64,000 nucleotides of DNA. It comes from Tomitella gaofuii (GTDB lineage: Bacteria > Actinomycetota > Actinomycetes > Mycobacteriales > Mycobacteriaceae). This document shows positions 16,342-24,514 of the stretch, piece after piece. Numbering within the stretch: position 1 is the stretch's first letter; each line of letters opens with the position of its first letter. The DNA is taken from positions 3,796,954 through 3,860,953 of the forward strand of contig NZ_CP059900.1 in NCBI RefSeq assembly GCF_014126825.1, in the 5' to 3' direction. The position numbers and the translations under genes were made by a program. The notes beneath the pieces were generated by a model, which saw only the letters and a program-made list of their open reading frames with translations, had not been told where the DNA came from and made no database searches.

Positions 16342-19300
16342 ATGAACGCCCTGACCATCACGCTGGGCACCGTCGCGTCGCTGATCAGCCTCGCGTGCTG
16401 GGTGATGTTCGCGTCCGGCGTGTGGCGCATGGTCAAGACCATCGCGCTCGGCCAGCCGGACCGCACCCGCAACACGCCGGTCGTTCCGCGCATCAAGACG
16501 GTGATCGTCGAGTTCCTGGCGCACACCAAGATGCTCAAGAACCGCACCGTCGGCATCGCCCACTGGTTCGTGATGATCGGCTTCCTCGGCGGGGCGCTGC
16601 TGTGGTTCGAAGCCTACGGCGAGTCCTTCGACCCGCACTTCCACTGGCCCGTGTTCGGCTCCTGGAACATCTGGCAGCTGTGGAGCGAGGTCCTGGGCCT
16701 GGGCACCGTCATCGGCGTACTCGTACTCATGGTGATCCGCCAGATCAACCACCCCCGGGTGCCCTCACGGCTGTCCCGGTTCACCGGCTCGGACTTCAAG
16801 GCCGCCTACTTCGTCGAGTGGGTCGTGCTCATCGAGGGCCTGGGCATGATCTTCGTCAAGACGTTCAAGATCGCCAGCGGCGGCGAGAACCCGCCCATCT
16901 GGACGTCGTTCTTCACCCACTACTTCGCGCAGCTGTTCACCGGCATCGACGAGACCGCCGTCAGCTGGGCGGCCGTGGTCAAGCTGCTCTCCGGCATGAT
17001 CTGGCTGGCCGTCGTCGGGTACTTCGTCACCTGGGGCGTCGCCTGGCACCGGTTCGCCGCGTTCTTCAACATCTACTTCAAGCGCGAGGACGACGGCAGG
17101 AACGCCCTGGGCGCCGTCAAGCCGATGATGTCCGGCGGCCAGGTGCTCGAGCTCGAGGAGGCCGACCCCGAGGTCGACGCGTTCGGCGCCGGCAAGGTCG
17201 AGGACTTCTCGTGGAAGGGCTGGCTGGACTTCACCACCTGCACCGAGTGCGGCCGCTGCCAGAGCCAGTGCCCCGCGTGGAACACCGGCAAGCCGCTGAG
17301 CCCCAAGCTCATGGTCATGTCGCTGCGCGACCACGGGTACGCCAAGGCCCCGTACCTGCTCGCCGGCGGCAGCAAGGACATGGGCGGCGACGAGATCGGC
17401 CTGGTGGACGCGGACGGCAACGCCGACGACGCCGCGCTGGCGAAGATCCCGGAATCCGCCCGCGCCGAGGCCGAGCGTCCCCTCGTCGGCTCCTACGCCG
17501 AGGGCGAGCCGCAGCCGGTCTTCGACATGGAAGCGCTGTGGGCGTGCACGAACTGCGGCGCCTGCGTCGAGCAGTGCCCCGTGGACATCGAGCACGTCGA
17601 CCACATCGTGGACATGCGCCGCTACCAGGTGCTCATCGAGTCGGAGTTCCCGTCCGAGCTGGCCGGGCTGTTCAAGAACCTCGAGAACAAGGGCAACCCC
17701 TGGGGCCAGAACGCCAAGGACCGGATGGGCTGGATCTCCGAGCTGGAGTTCGACGTGCCCGTCTACGGCAAGGATGTCGACTCGTTCGACGACTTCGAGT
17801 ACCTGTTCTGGGTGGGCTGCGCCGGCGCCTACGAGGACCGCGCCAAGAAGACCACCAAGGCGGTGGCCGAGCTGCTCAACATCGCCGCGGTGAAGTTCAT
17901 GGTGCTCGGCGACGGCGAGACCTGCACCGGCGATCCGGCCCGCCGCGCCGGCAACGAGCTGATCTTCCAGCAGCTGGCCATGCAGAACGTCGACACGCTC
18001 AACGAGGTGTTCGACGGCCTGCCGCGGAAGAAGCGCAAGATCGTCTCCACCTGCGCGCACTGCTTCAACACGCTCACCAACGAGTACCCGGAGCTGGGCG
18101 GCGAGTACGAGGTGGTGCACCACACGCAGCTGCTCAACCGTCTGGTGCGCGACAAGCGCCTGACCCCCGTGGCCGATCCGTCCCCGGAGAACACCACCTA
18201 CCACGACCCGTGCTTCCTGGGCCGCCACAACAAGGTCTACGACGCGCCGCGCGAGCTCATCGGCTCCAGCGCCAAGCTCAGCGAGATGCCCCGGCACGCC
18301 GAGCGTTCCCTGTGCTGCGGCGCGGGCGGTGCGCGCATGTGGATGGAAGAGAACATCGGCAAGCGCATCAACATCGAGCGTGTCGAGGAGGCGCTGACCA
18401 CCCAGCCTAAGAAGGTCGTCACGGCCTGCCCGTTCTGCAAGGTGATGATGGCCGACGGCGTCACCGCGCAGGAGGACAAGGCGCAGGGCGTCGAGGTGGT
18501 CGACGTGGCGCAGGTGCTGCTCGACGGGGTGCGCCGCAGCGGCGCCACCGTCAACGTCACCTCCCCCGTGCGTGAGAAGCCGGCCGCCGCGGCCGGCGCC
18601 GGTACCGCCACGGCGCTCAAGGAGGCCCCCGCCGAGGCCCCGGAGAAGAAGGAGAGCGCTCCGTCCGCCGGCGGCAACGGGTCCTCGGGCAGCGGCGCGT
18701 CCGGCGGCGCACCCAAGCCGGCGGTGAAGGGCCTGGGCATGGCCGGCGCCGGCAAGGCGCCCGGCGCCAAGAAGCCCGGCGGCGGGGCGCCCGCTCCCGG
18801 CGGGGCCCCCAAGCCCGCGGCGAAGGGCCTCGGCATGGCCGGCGCGGCGAAGGCGCCCGGCGCCAAGAAGCCCGGCGCGCCGAAGCCCGCCGAGGAGTCG
18901 GCACCGGAGTCCACCACCGCCGAGGCGCCCGCAGCGCCCAAGCCCGCGGCGAAGGGCCTGGGCATGGCGGGCGGCGCCAAGGCACCCGGCGCCAAGAAGC
19001 CCGGCGCACCGAAGCCCGCCGCACCTACGGCACCCGCAGCGGCGGCAGAAGACGAGGGCACTGACGCCCCCGCGACGCCCAAGCCCGCGGCGAAGGGCCT
19101 CGGCATGGCGGGCGGCGCCAAGGCACCCGGCGCCAAGAAGCCCGGCGCACCCACGGCACCCGAGGCGGAATCCCCCGAGGCTGCGAAGGCACCCGAAGCC
19201 GCGGAGCCGGCGCAGGAGGCCACCGACGCACCGGCCAAGCCTGCGGGACTGAGCGTCAAGCCCAAGGGTCTCGGACTGGCCGGGGGCGCGATGGCCCCGG

Positions 19301-19545
19301 GCGCGAAGAAGCCGGGTGCTCCGAAAACGGGCGCGCCGAAGCCGGCCCAGGACGCATCGGCGCCGCAGGACTCGCCCGCGCAAGGGGCTGCCTCCGAGGC
19401 TCCGGCGGACGATGCCCCGGCGGAGAAGGCGCCAGAGAAGAAGGCGCCGGAGAAGAAAGCGTCGGACGACGACAAGCCGACGTTGAGCGTCAAGCCGAAG
19501 GGCCTCGGCATGCAGGGCGGTGCGAAGCCCCCAGGCAAGCGCTGA
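16342..19545 (+). CDS. membrane iron-sulfur reductase (HdrD-like, Rv0338c family) with repeat tail
   Basis: The 1067-aa protein has an N-terminal membrane domain of about five or six helices (residues 1-250), resembling a cytochrome-b/NarI-type unit. Two 4Fe-4S clusters follow (CTECGRCQSQCP with C300-C310; CTNCGACVEQCP with C402-C412). Two CCG domains come next, with CAHCFNTL, DPCFLGRHN, LCCGAGGARMWME and CPFCKVMM, like heterodisulfide-reductase HdrD or GlpC. It probably moves electrons between a quinone pool and an unknown partner. M. tuberculosis Rv0338c has the same layout and also neighbours an aspartate-type aminotransferase. The last 275 residues are a Lys/Ala/Pro-rich repeat tail. GAAGGG lies 6 nt before the ATG. 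Confidence 0.9.
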   Translation: MNALTITLGTVASLISLACWVMFASGVWRMVKTIALGQPDRTRNTPVVPRIKTVIVEFLAHTKMLKNRTVGIAHWFVMIGFLGGALLWFEAYGESFDPHFHWPVFGSWNIWQLWSEVLGLGTVIGVLVLMVIRQINHPRVPSRLSRFTGSDFKAAYFVEWVVLIEGLGMIFVKTFKIASGGENPPIWTSFFTHYFAQLFTGIDETAVSWAAVVKLLSGMIWLAVVGYFVTWGVAWHRFAAFFNIYFKREDDGRNALGAVKPMMSGGQVLELEEADPEVDAFGAGKVEDFSWKGWLDFTTCTECGRCQSQCPAWNTGKPLSPKLMVMSLRDHGYAKAPYLLAGGSKDMGGDEIGLVDADGNADDAALAKIPESARAEAERPLVGSYAEGEPQPVFDMEALWACTNCGACVEQCPVDIEHVDHIVDMRRYQVLIESEFPSELAGLFKNLENKGNPWGQNAKDRMGWISELEFDVPVYGKDVDSFDDFEYLFWVGCAGAYEDRAKKTTKAVAELLNIAAVKFMVLGDGETCTGDPARRAGNELIFQQLAMQNVDTLNEVFDGLPRKKRKIVSTCAHCFNTLTNEYPELGGEYEVVHHTQLLNRLVRDKRLTPVADPSPENTTYHDPCFLGRHNKVYDAPRELIGSSAKLSEMPRHAERSLCCGAGGARMWMEENIGKRINIERVEEALTTQPKKVVTACPFCKVMMADGVTAQEDKAQGVEVVDVAQVLLDGVRRSGATVNVTSPVREKPAAAAGAGTATALKEAPAEAPEKKESAPSAGGNGSSGSGASGGAPKPAVKGLGMAGAGKAPGAKKPGGGAPAPGGAPKPAAKGLGMAGAAKAPGAKKPGAPKPAEESAPESTTAEAPAAPKPAAKGLGMAGGAKAPGAKKPGAPKPAAPTAPAAAAEDEGTDAPATPKPAAKGLGMAGGAKAPGAKKPGAPTAPEAESPEAAKAPEAAEPAQEATDAPAKPAGLSVKPKGLGLAGGAMAPGAKKPGAPKTGAPKPAQDASAPQDSPAQGAASEAPADDAPAEKAPEKKAPEKKASDDDKPTLSVKPKGLGMQGGAKPPGKR
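18718..19542 (+). repeat. six-copy Lys/Gly-rich coding repeat in the reductase tail
   Basis: Six copies of a unit like KGLGMAGGAKAPGAKKPG occur, starting near 18727, 18823, 18952, 19090, 19264 and 19498. They are separated by acidic Ala/Pro/Glu linkers of variable length. Copies 3 and 4 are nearly identical at the DNA level, so length variation by recombination is likely. The fifth and sixth copies are diverged, and the sixth is cut to PPGKR at the C terminus. Confidence 0.85.
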
Positions 19546-19559
19546 TCCAGCAGCACGAC

Positions 19560-19603
19560 CGGATCCCCGTCGCCGGACCGCACAGGTCCGCGGCGGGGAT
19601 CCG
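19560..19603. terminator. intrinsic terminator hairpin
   Basis: The arms CGGATCCCCG...GGACC and GGTCC...CGGGGATCCG pair over about 19 bp with a single bulge around GCACA. A short T-containing run (TCGTTTC) follows on the plus strand. It separates the convergent reductase and response-regulator genes. Confidence 0.75.
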
Positions 19604-19617
19604 TCGTTTCGGCGGCC

Positions 19618-20289
19618 TCAGCCCCGCAGGTCCGCCGCCGTCACCAGCCCCGCACGGAACGCGGTGAGCACCGCCTGCACCCGGTCCCTGCTCCCGGTCT
19701 TGGCGAGGATCCGGCCCACGTGCGTCTTCACGGTGGCCTCGGAGACGAACAGCCTTTCCGCCAGCTCGCCGTTGTTGAGCCCCAACGCCATGTGGCGCAG
19801 GAACTCGGCCTCCCTCGCGGTCAGACCCTCCACCAGCGCCGGCTCCGGTGCGGAACCCGTGCCGAGCCCCCGTCGTACGTGGTCGAGGAGCCTGCGTGTG
19901 GAGCGCGCGGACAGCGTCGCATCACCGTCCGCAACAGTGCGGATCGACGCCAGCAGTTGCTCAGGATCGGTGTCCTTGAGGAGAAACCCCGACGCCCCGG
20001 CCGCGATCGCATCGAGCACGTACCGGTCGATGTCGAAGGTCGTCAGGACGATGACGCGGGGCGCCGGATCCGCGGCGAGCGCCCGCCGCGTGGCCTCGAT
20101 GCCGTCGAGCCCCGGCATTTGCACGTCCATGATCACGATGTCCACGGGATCCGCGGACAACCGGCCCAGCGCTTCCTGCCCGTCGCCCGCCTGCCACCCC
20201 ACCGCCATGTCCGGCTGGGAGTCGATGACCATCGCGAAGCCCGCGCGCACCAGCTGCTGGTCGTCGACCACCGCCACCCTGATCGTCAT
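19618..20289 (-). CDS. two-component response regulator, NarL/LuxR family
   Basis: The 223-aa protein has a receiver domain (VVDDQQLVRAG; phosphoacceptor aspartate in IVIMDVQMPGLDG; switch lysine in LLKDTDPEQL) and a C-terminal LuxR HTH (LTAREAEFLRHMALG, then SEATVKTHVGRIL). The ATG at 20289 overlaps the kinase stop by 4 nt. Longer upstream frames lie within the kinase gene. It is last in the order ABC ATPase, permease, kinase, regulator. Such NarL-type systems commonly control their linked ABC exporter in actinobacteria. The signal is unknown. Confidence 0.9.
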   Translation of the reverse strand: MTIRVAVVDDQQLVRAGFAMVIDSQPDMAVGWQAGDGQEALGRLSADPVDIVIMDVQMPGLDGIEATRRALAADPAPRVIVLTTFDIDRYVLDAIAAGASGFLLKDTDPEQLLASIRTVADGDATLSARSTRRLLDHVRRGLGTGSAPEPALVEGLTAREAEFLRHMALGLNNGELAERLFVSEATVKTHVGRILAKTGSRDRVQAVLTAFRAGLVTAADLRG

Positions 20290-21629
20290 CGCCCCTCCGG
20301 CCTTCGCGTCTCGGCCCGGATGCCGCCCGCGCCATCCACTGTGTCCTCCACGCCGACTCCTTCCACACCGACAGCGGCGGCGGATCCCGGGCGCGCAACA
20401 TGCCCTTCCGGGATCGGTATCACCGCTGTCACCCGGAAACCGTCGGGCGTCCTGCGCACCTCGAGCGTGCCGCCATGGATTGCGGCACGCTCCCGCATGC
20501 CCAGGATGCCGCGCCCGCCGTGCGGGATCGGCGACGTCCGCGGCGCCCACCCCGCCGGTGCCGTGTCCTCGACGGTCGCAGTGAGGAGCCCGCCCTCCCT
20601 CGACACGGAGACCCGGGTCCTGTTGCCGGGTGCTCCGTGCAGTCGCGCATTCGTGAGCGCCTCCTGCACGATCCGATACACCGCCAGTCCCAGCGAGGGC
20701 GGCAGGTGCCCGAGATCCCCGACCCCGGTGAGCGCCACGTCGGCCCTGTGAACGCGTTCGGCGTCGACGAGCGCCGGAATGTCGTGCACCCCCAGCGGCG
20801 CGCGGCCGTCGTCCGACCCGTCACCGCGCAGCACGCCGAGGAGGCCGCGCATGTCGGACAGTGCGTCGCGGGACGTCGCTGCGACGACCTCCAGAGCTCG
20901 CCGGCCCGCCTCCGGATCCGCGACGGCCGCATAACGTCCCCCGTCCGCCTGGGCGATGACCGCGGACAACGAGTGCGCGATGATGTCGTGCATCTCGCGG
21001 GCGATCCGGTTGCGTTCCGCCGCCGCCGCGCGTTCCTCCGACACGTCCTTCTCCGCCTGCAACGCCAGGTTGCGTTCGGCGAGGATCCGGATCTCCCGCA
21101 GCCTGCCGCGCCGTACGCGCCCCATCGACCAGACCCCGGTGAGGAGGACCGCGACGACCACGACGTTCATCGTGATGAGCCGGATCCGGTCCTCGTCGGC
21201 TTGTACGGATGTCACCGTGAAGGTCAGGCCGCCGACCAATGCGACGCCGAGCGCGGCGAGCGCCGTGCGCGGGCTCCCGTACGCGGAGACCGCATACAGT
21301 CCCGCGAACGTCGCCAGCAGCATCCCCTGCACGGCGCCGCTGTACTCGTTGGTCGCCGATCCGTCCGCCTCCGCCAGGTACAACGCCAGCACGGCGGCCC
21401 CGCAGACGCCGATGACGGCGGCCGTCGCATCTGGCCGGAGACGACGCAGAGCCAACGCGCCCACCGCGCACGACGCCAGCACCATCGCGACGTTTCCCCC
21501 GGTGCTCGGCTGTTGCGCCCCGGTGAGGAAAAGCGTGGCGATCAGCAGCACCGCGGCGAGCACTGCGTCGACCGCAAGCATGCGGCGGCGCCCGGTCGCG
21601 GTGTCGGGGTCCAGGGGCATCGCTGTCAT
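20286..21629 (-). CDS. sensor histidine kinase, NarL/DesK type
   Basis: The 447-aa protein has six hydrophobic helices in residues about 15-165 and then a coiled linker. The HisKA_3 phosphoacceptor is in REMHDIIAHSLSAVIAQ near residue 215, and the HATPase domain carries YRIVQEALTNA and GGRGILGMRERA. The short extracytoplasmic loops suggest it senses a membrane event rather than a soluble ligand, as in cell-wall-stress or antimicrobial-peptide kinases (inference). GAGG lies 5 nt before the ATG at 21629. It is separated from the permease by 88 bp and coupled to the following regulator gene. Confidence 0.9.
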   Translation of the reverse strand: MTAMPLDPDTATGRRRMLAVDAVLAAVLLIATLFLTGAQQPSTGGNVAMVLASCAVGALALRRLRPDATAAVIGVCGAAVLALYLAEADGSATNEYSGAVQGMLLATFAGLYAVSAYGSPRTALAALGVALVGGLTFTVTSVQADEDRIRLITMNVVVVAVLLTGVWSMGRVRRGRLREIRILAERNLALQAEKDVSEERAAAAERNRIAREMHDIIAHSLSAVIAQADGGRYAAVADPEAGRRALEVVAATSRDALSDMRGLLGVLRGDGSDDGRAPLGVHDIPALVDAERVHRADVALTGVGDLGHLPPSLGLAVYRIVQEALTNARLHGAPGNRTRVSVSREGGLLTATVEDTAPAGWAPRTSPIPHGGRGILGMRERAAIHGGTLEVRRTPDGFRVTAVIPIPEGHVARPGSAAAVGVEGVGVEDTVDGAGGIRAETRRPEGR

Positions 21630-21717
21630 CGCTTCCTCAGGATAATGCGGAATCCCCAGGCCGAGGCGTTGCCGTCATCGCGCTCCTGGCACCGCATTCC
21701 GCCGGGCTGCGGCGTGC

Positions 21718-22440
21718 TCACCCGTTCCGCAGCGCATCCACGCTCGCCGCGGCCGCGGCGAGTACGGCGGTGAATACGGCGACCACCGCGAACGCGGTCC
21801 ACGGCCCATGCGCGAGATCCGCAGGAAGCGACCCCGGCTGATAAAGCTCGACCGCATTGCGGAACGGGAGCCACGGAGCGATCCTCTCCCCGATGCCGGG
21901 AATCCCCGCCGCCAACGGTTCCAGCGCAGCCGGCCACAGGACGACGAGCGCCACGGCGGGGGCCGTACGCCGCACCAGAGTGCCGACCGCGACGCCGATC
22001 ACCCCGCACAGCGCCCACAGCGGCACCACGACCCAGACCGGCCGGATATCGGCCGCCGCCCATTCGAACTCGACGTTCGGCGCCGCCGCCCCGACGAGGG
22101 ACAGCACCGTCGCACCCAGTGCCGCTGCGCCAGCGCATATCCCGGCCAGCACACAGGACTTTGCAAGGAAGAAGCGCACCGTGCCCGCATCGGCGAGAAG
22201 CGTCATCGCATACGTCCCGTGGGTGTGTTCGGCTGTCGCCGCGACAGTGCCCAACGCCAGCACGACGAGCAGGCCGGTGCTGGCGCCCTCCAACAACTGT
22301 GTCGCCGTCAACGTTCCGTCGGCGGTGAGGGTCCGCACGACACCCACGCCGGCGAGAGCGGCGAACGCCAGCAGCGCGGTCGCCAACGGAGCGCGAGTGG
22401 TGATCGTCTTCGTCCATTCGCCGTGCACGTTGGCGATCAT
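21718..22440 (-). CDS. ABC-2 type transporter permease
   Basis: The 240-aa protein has six predicted membrane helices. Its N-terminal segment IANVHGEWTKTITTRAPLAT is typical of the cytosolic start of ABC-2 permeases, and THGTYAMTLLADAG resembles the conserved loop of the bacitracin/lantibiotic-exporter subgroup. The start overlaps the ATPase stop by 4 nt. With the ATPase it should form a homodimeric permease exporter. The substrate is not indicated; drug or peptide efflux is a reasonable guess given the linked two-component system. Confidence 0.8.
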   Translation of the reverse strand: MIANVHGEWTKTITTRAPLATALLAFAALAGVGVVRTLTADGTLTATQLLEGASTGLLVVLALGTVAATAEHTHGTYAMTLLADAGTVRFFLAKSCVLAGICAGAAALGATVLSLVGAAAPNVEFEWAAADIRPVWVVVPLWALCGVIGVAVGTLVRRTAPAVALVVLWPAALEPLAAGIPGIGERIAPWLPFRNAVELYQPGSLPADLAHGPWTAFAVVAVFTAVLAAAAASVDALRNG

Positions 22441-23408
22441 CCTGCCGCCTCCGTCCGCGCCCCGGCCGGCGGGGCGCCCACCGCGTTCCCGGCTTCCGGA
22501 CTGCGGTAGTCGAGAACATCGCCGGTGGCCGCGAGGAATGCGTCCTCCAACGAGCCGCGGACCTCGGTGAGCTCATCGACCCGCAGCCCCGCCGCGAAGC
22601 AGACCCGGCCCACCGATGACGCTTCCAGGCCGCCGGCCGGATCCGACAGCGCGAGCGCCCCCGCCGCGGTCGCCTCCACCGCCCATCCCCGAGTGCAGGC
22701 TGCGGCATGCAGCACCTCCGGCCGGTCCACGCGGACGCGGATCGAGGTCGCGCTCATGGACCGCACGAACTCGTCGGTGTCGTACTGCCCGATGAGGCTG
22801 CCGCGTCCTATGACGACGAGACGATCCGCCGTAAGGGACATTTCGGACAGCAGATGGCTGGACACGAGCACCGTGTTCCCGCACTCGGCGTAGTGGCGGA
22901 TGAAACGGCGCATCCAGTGCACGCCGTCCGGGTCGAGCCCGTTGAGCGGTTCGTCGAGCACCAGGTGCGCGGGTTCCCCGAGCAGCGCACCCGCCAGACC
23001 CAGCCGTTGCCGCATTCCCAGCGAGAAGCCGCCCACCCGCCGGTCCGCGACCTCGTCGAGCCCCACCCGGGTCAGCACCGCGTCCGCCCGATCCGCATCG
23101 ATCCGGCCCACCTGCGACAGCCAGCGCAGGTGGGCGCGGGCGCTGCGGCCCGGATGCACCCACCCGGCGTCGAGAAGCGCCCCGACCCTGCTCATCGGCC
23201 TGTCAAGCGCGCCGTAGGGGCGGCAATCGATGTGGGCGATGCCGCTGTCGGGACGCTCGAGCCCCAGGAGGATCCGCAGCGTCGTGGACTTGCCCGCGCC
23301 GTTGGGGCCGACGAATCCGGTGACCAGTCCGTCCCCCGCGGTGAAGCTCAGCGAGTCCACGGCCATGTTCTCCCCGTACCGGCGGGAGAGCCCCTCCACT
23401 GCGATCAT
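22437..23408 (-). CDS. ABC transporter ATP-binding protein
   Basis: The 323-aa ATPase has Walker A GPNGAGKST, a Q-loop region, signature FSLGMRQRLGLAGAL, Walker B LVLDEPLNGLD and an H-loop in SSHLL. The C-terminal extension of about 100 residues is typical of DrrA/BcrA-type exporter ATPases. GGAGG stands 8 nt before the ATG at 23408, so a 67-residue upstream extension is excluded. It is first in the operon with permease, kinase and regulator. A 60-nt palindrome lies about 160 nt upstream. Confidence 0.92.
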   Translation of the reverse strand: MIAVEGLSRRYGENMAVDSLSFTAGDGLVTGFVGPNGAGKSTTLRILLGLERPDSGIAHIDCRPYGALDRPMSRVGALLDAGWVHPGRSARAHLRWLSQVGRIDADRADAVLTRVGLDEVADRRVGGFSLGMRQRLGLAGALLGEPAHLVLDEPLNGLDPDGVHWMRRFIRHYAECGNTVLVSSHLLSEMSLTADRLVVIGRGSLIGQYDTDEFVRSMSATSIRVRVDRPEVLHAAACTRGWAVEATAAGALALSDPAGGLEASSVGRVCFAAGLRVDELTEVRGSLEDAFLAATGDVLDYRSPEAGNAVGAPPAGARTEAAG

Positions 23409-23565
23409 CGCGCACACCTCCGTCGTTCGGTCCCGGCGGACGTCGCCGGGCGGTATGCACTCCACCTTGTCGCCGGTGCCCCGCGAGCGCGTCGGAGCGC
23501 AGGGGGAATTTGACGCGGCGGCCGTCCTACCCCGGTGGGACGGCCGCCGCACGCATCTCGCCCCC

Positions 23566-23625
23566 GCCGACCAAGTAGAAACTGCACCATCGGGCCCGCG
23601 GGCGTGCATTTTCTACTTGATCGGC
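23566..23625. repeat. 60-nt intergenic palindrome A
   Basis: Two 22-nt arms (23566-23587 and 23604-23625) match at 20 of 22 positions around a 16-nt GC loop. It lies between two divergent genes, so it is not an ordinary terminator for either. Total size and loop match the palindrome at 42063-42122. On the minus strand it would be transcribed in the leader of the ABC operon. Confidence 0.65.
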
Positions 23626-23692
23626 AGGAGAGTCGAGTCCGCCCCACCCGGGATACCGCGCGGACCCGCGCAGCATCAGCCACGATGGAGCA

Positions 23693-24412
23693 ATGCGTAC
23701 TCGTTCCCGGTCCCTCGCCTGTGCCCTCGCCGCGGCCGCCGCACTGCTCGCCGCCGGCTGCTCGAGCTCGCCCGACACCGCGCCATCTGCCGCTTCAGAC
23801 GCCGCCCCCGGCATCAGCACCCAGGCCACCGGCACCGTCTCCGGCACCCCCGACACCGTGACGGTGGTACTGGCCGTGCAGACGCAGGCCGCATCCGCCA
23901 ACGCCGCGCTCACCGACAACGCGGACAAGGCGAACGCCGTGATCGACCTGCTCAAGGGCAAGGGCATCGCGGAGGAAGACATCAAGACCAGCAACCTGAA
24001 CCTGCACCCGCAGCACGGCCCCGACCAGCAGATCACCGGATACCAGGTGACCAACGAGGTCACGGCCACGGTGCACGACATCAGCAAGGCGGGCCCGCTC
24101 ATCGACGCGGCGGCCGGCGCCGCGGGCGACGCGATCCGCGTGCGGCAGACCAGCTTCTCGATCTCCGACGACAGCGATCTGCGCGCCCAGGCCCGCGCCG
24201 AAGCCGTCACCCAGGCGCAGGATCAGGCGAAGCAGATCGCCGAGGCGGCCGGCGTGGACCTGGGCGGCGTCCGGTCCATCGCCGAGGTGGCCGCGCAGTC
24301 CGGCCCGCCGCAGCCGCTCGGGCTGGCCGACAGGGCCGCGGCCGCCACCCCAGTGGAACCCGGCTCGCAGGATGTGACGGTGAAGGTGGACGTGGTCTAC
24401 GACATCGGCTGA
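23693..24412 (+). CDS. SIMPL-domain (DUF541) lipoprotein
   Basis: The 239-aa protein has a lipoprotein signal (MRTRSRSLACALAAAAALLAAGC) with the lipobox LAAGC, so C23 would be lipidated after cleavage. The mature domain begins ISTQATGTVSGTPDTVTVVL and contains KGKGIAEEDIKTSNLNLHP and RAEAVTQAQDQAKQIAEAAG, characteristic of SIMPL/DUF541 periplasmic proteins. These form ring-like oligomers of uncertain role. A CACGAT box lies 6 nt before the ATG and GGAG only 2 nt before, so the mRNA may be leaderless. It stands alone between two palindromes. Confidence 0.85.
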   Translation: MRTRSRSLACALAAAAALLAAGCSSSPDTAPSAASDAAPGISTQATGTVSGTPDTVTVVLAVQTQAASANAALTDNADKANAVIDLLKGKGIAEEDIKTSNLNLHPQHGPDQQITGYQVTNEVTATVHDISKAGPLIDAAAGAAGDAIRVRQTSFSISDDSDLRAQARAEAVTQAQDQAKQIAEAAGVDLGGVRSIAEVAAQSGPPQPLGLADRAAAATPVEPGSQDVTVKVDVVYDIG

Positions 24413-24438
24413 ACCGCGCCCCTCCAGTCCCGGGCGAA

Positions 24439-24497
24439 CCTACTCAGCAGTCCGAGCACATTTCAGGCCCCCTGGCGTACCTGTACTGCTGAGTAGG
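24439..24497. repeat. 59-nt intergenic palindrome B
   Basis: The arms CCTACTCAGCAGT (24439-24451) and ACTGCTGAGTAGG (24485-24497) are perfect over 13 bp around a 33-nt interior. It lies between convergent genes and may terminate both, although the arms are less GC-rich than other terminators here. Its length is almost that of palindromes A and C. Confidence 0.65.
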
Positions 24498-24514
24498 CGC
24501 TGCGGGACCGCCCC

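Noticed and set aside
16765-19383. 872-codon open frame antisense to the Fe-S reductase
   Set aside because: Arg/Leu-rich sequence without motifs, created by third-codon GC bias opposite a real gene.
18718-19542. CRISPR or tandem DNA repeat array
   Set aside because: The repeats are in-frame protein repeats with unequal acidic linkers, not uniform repeats with spacers.
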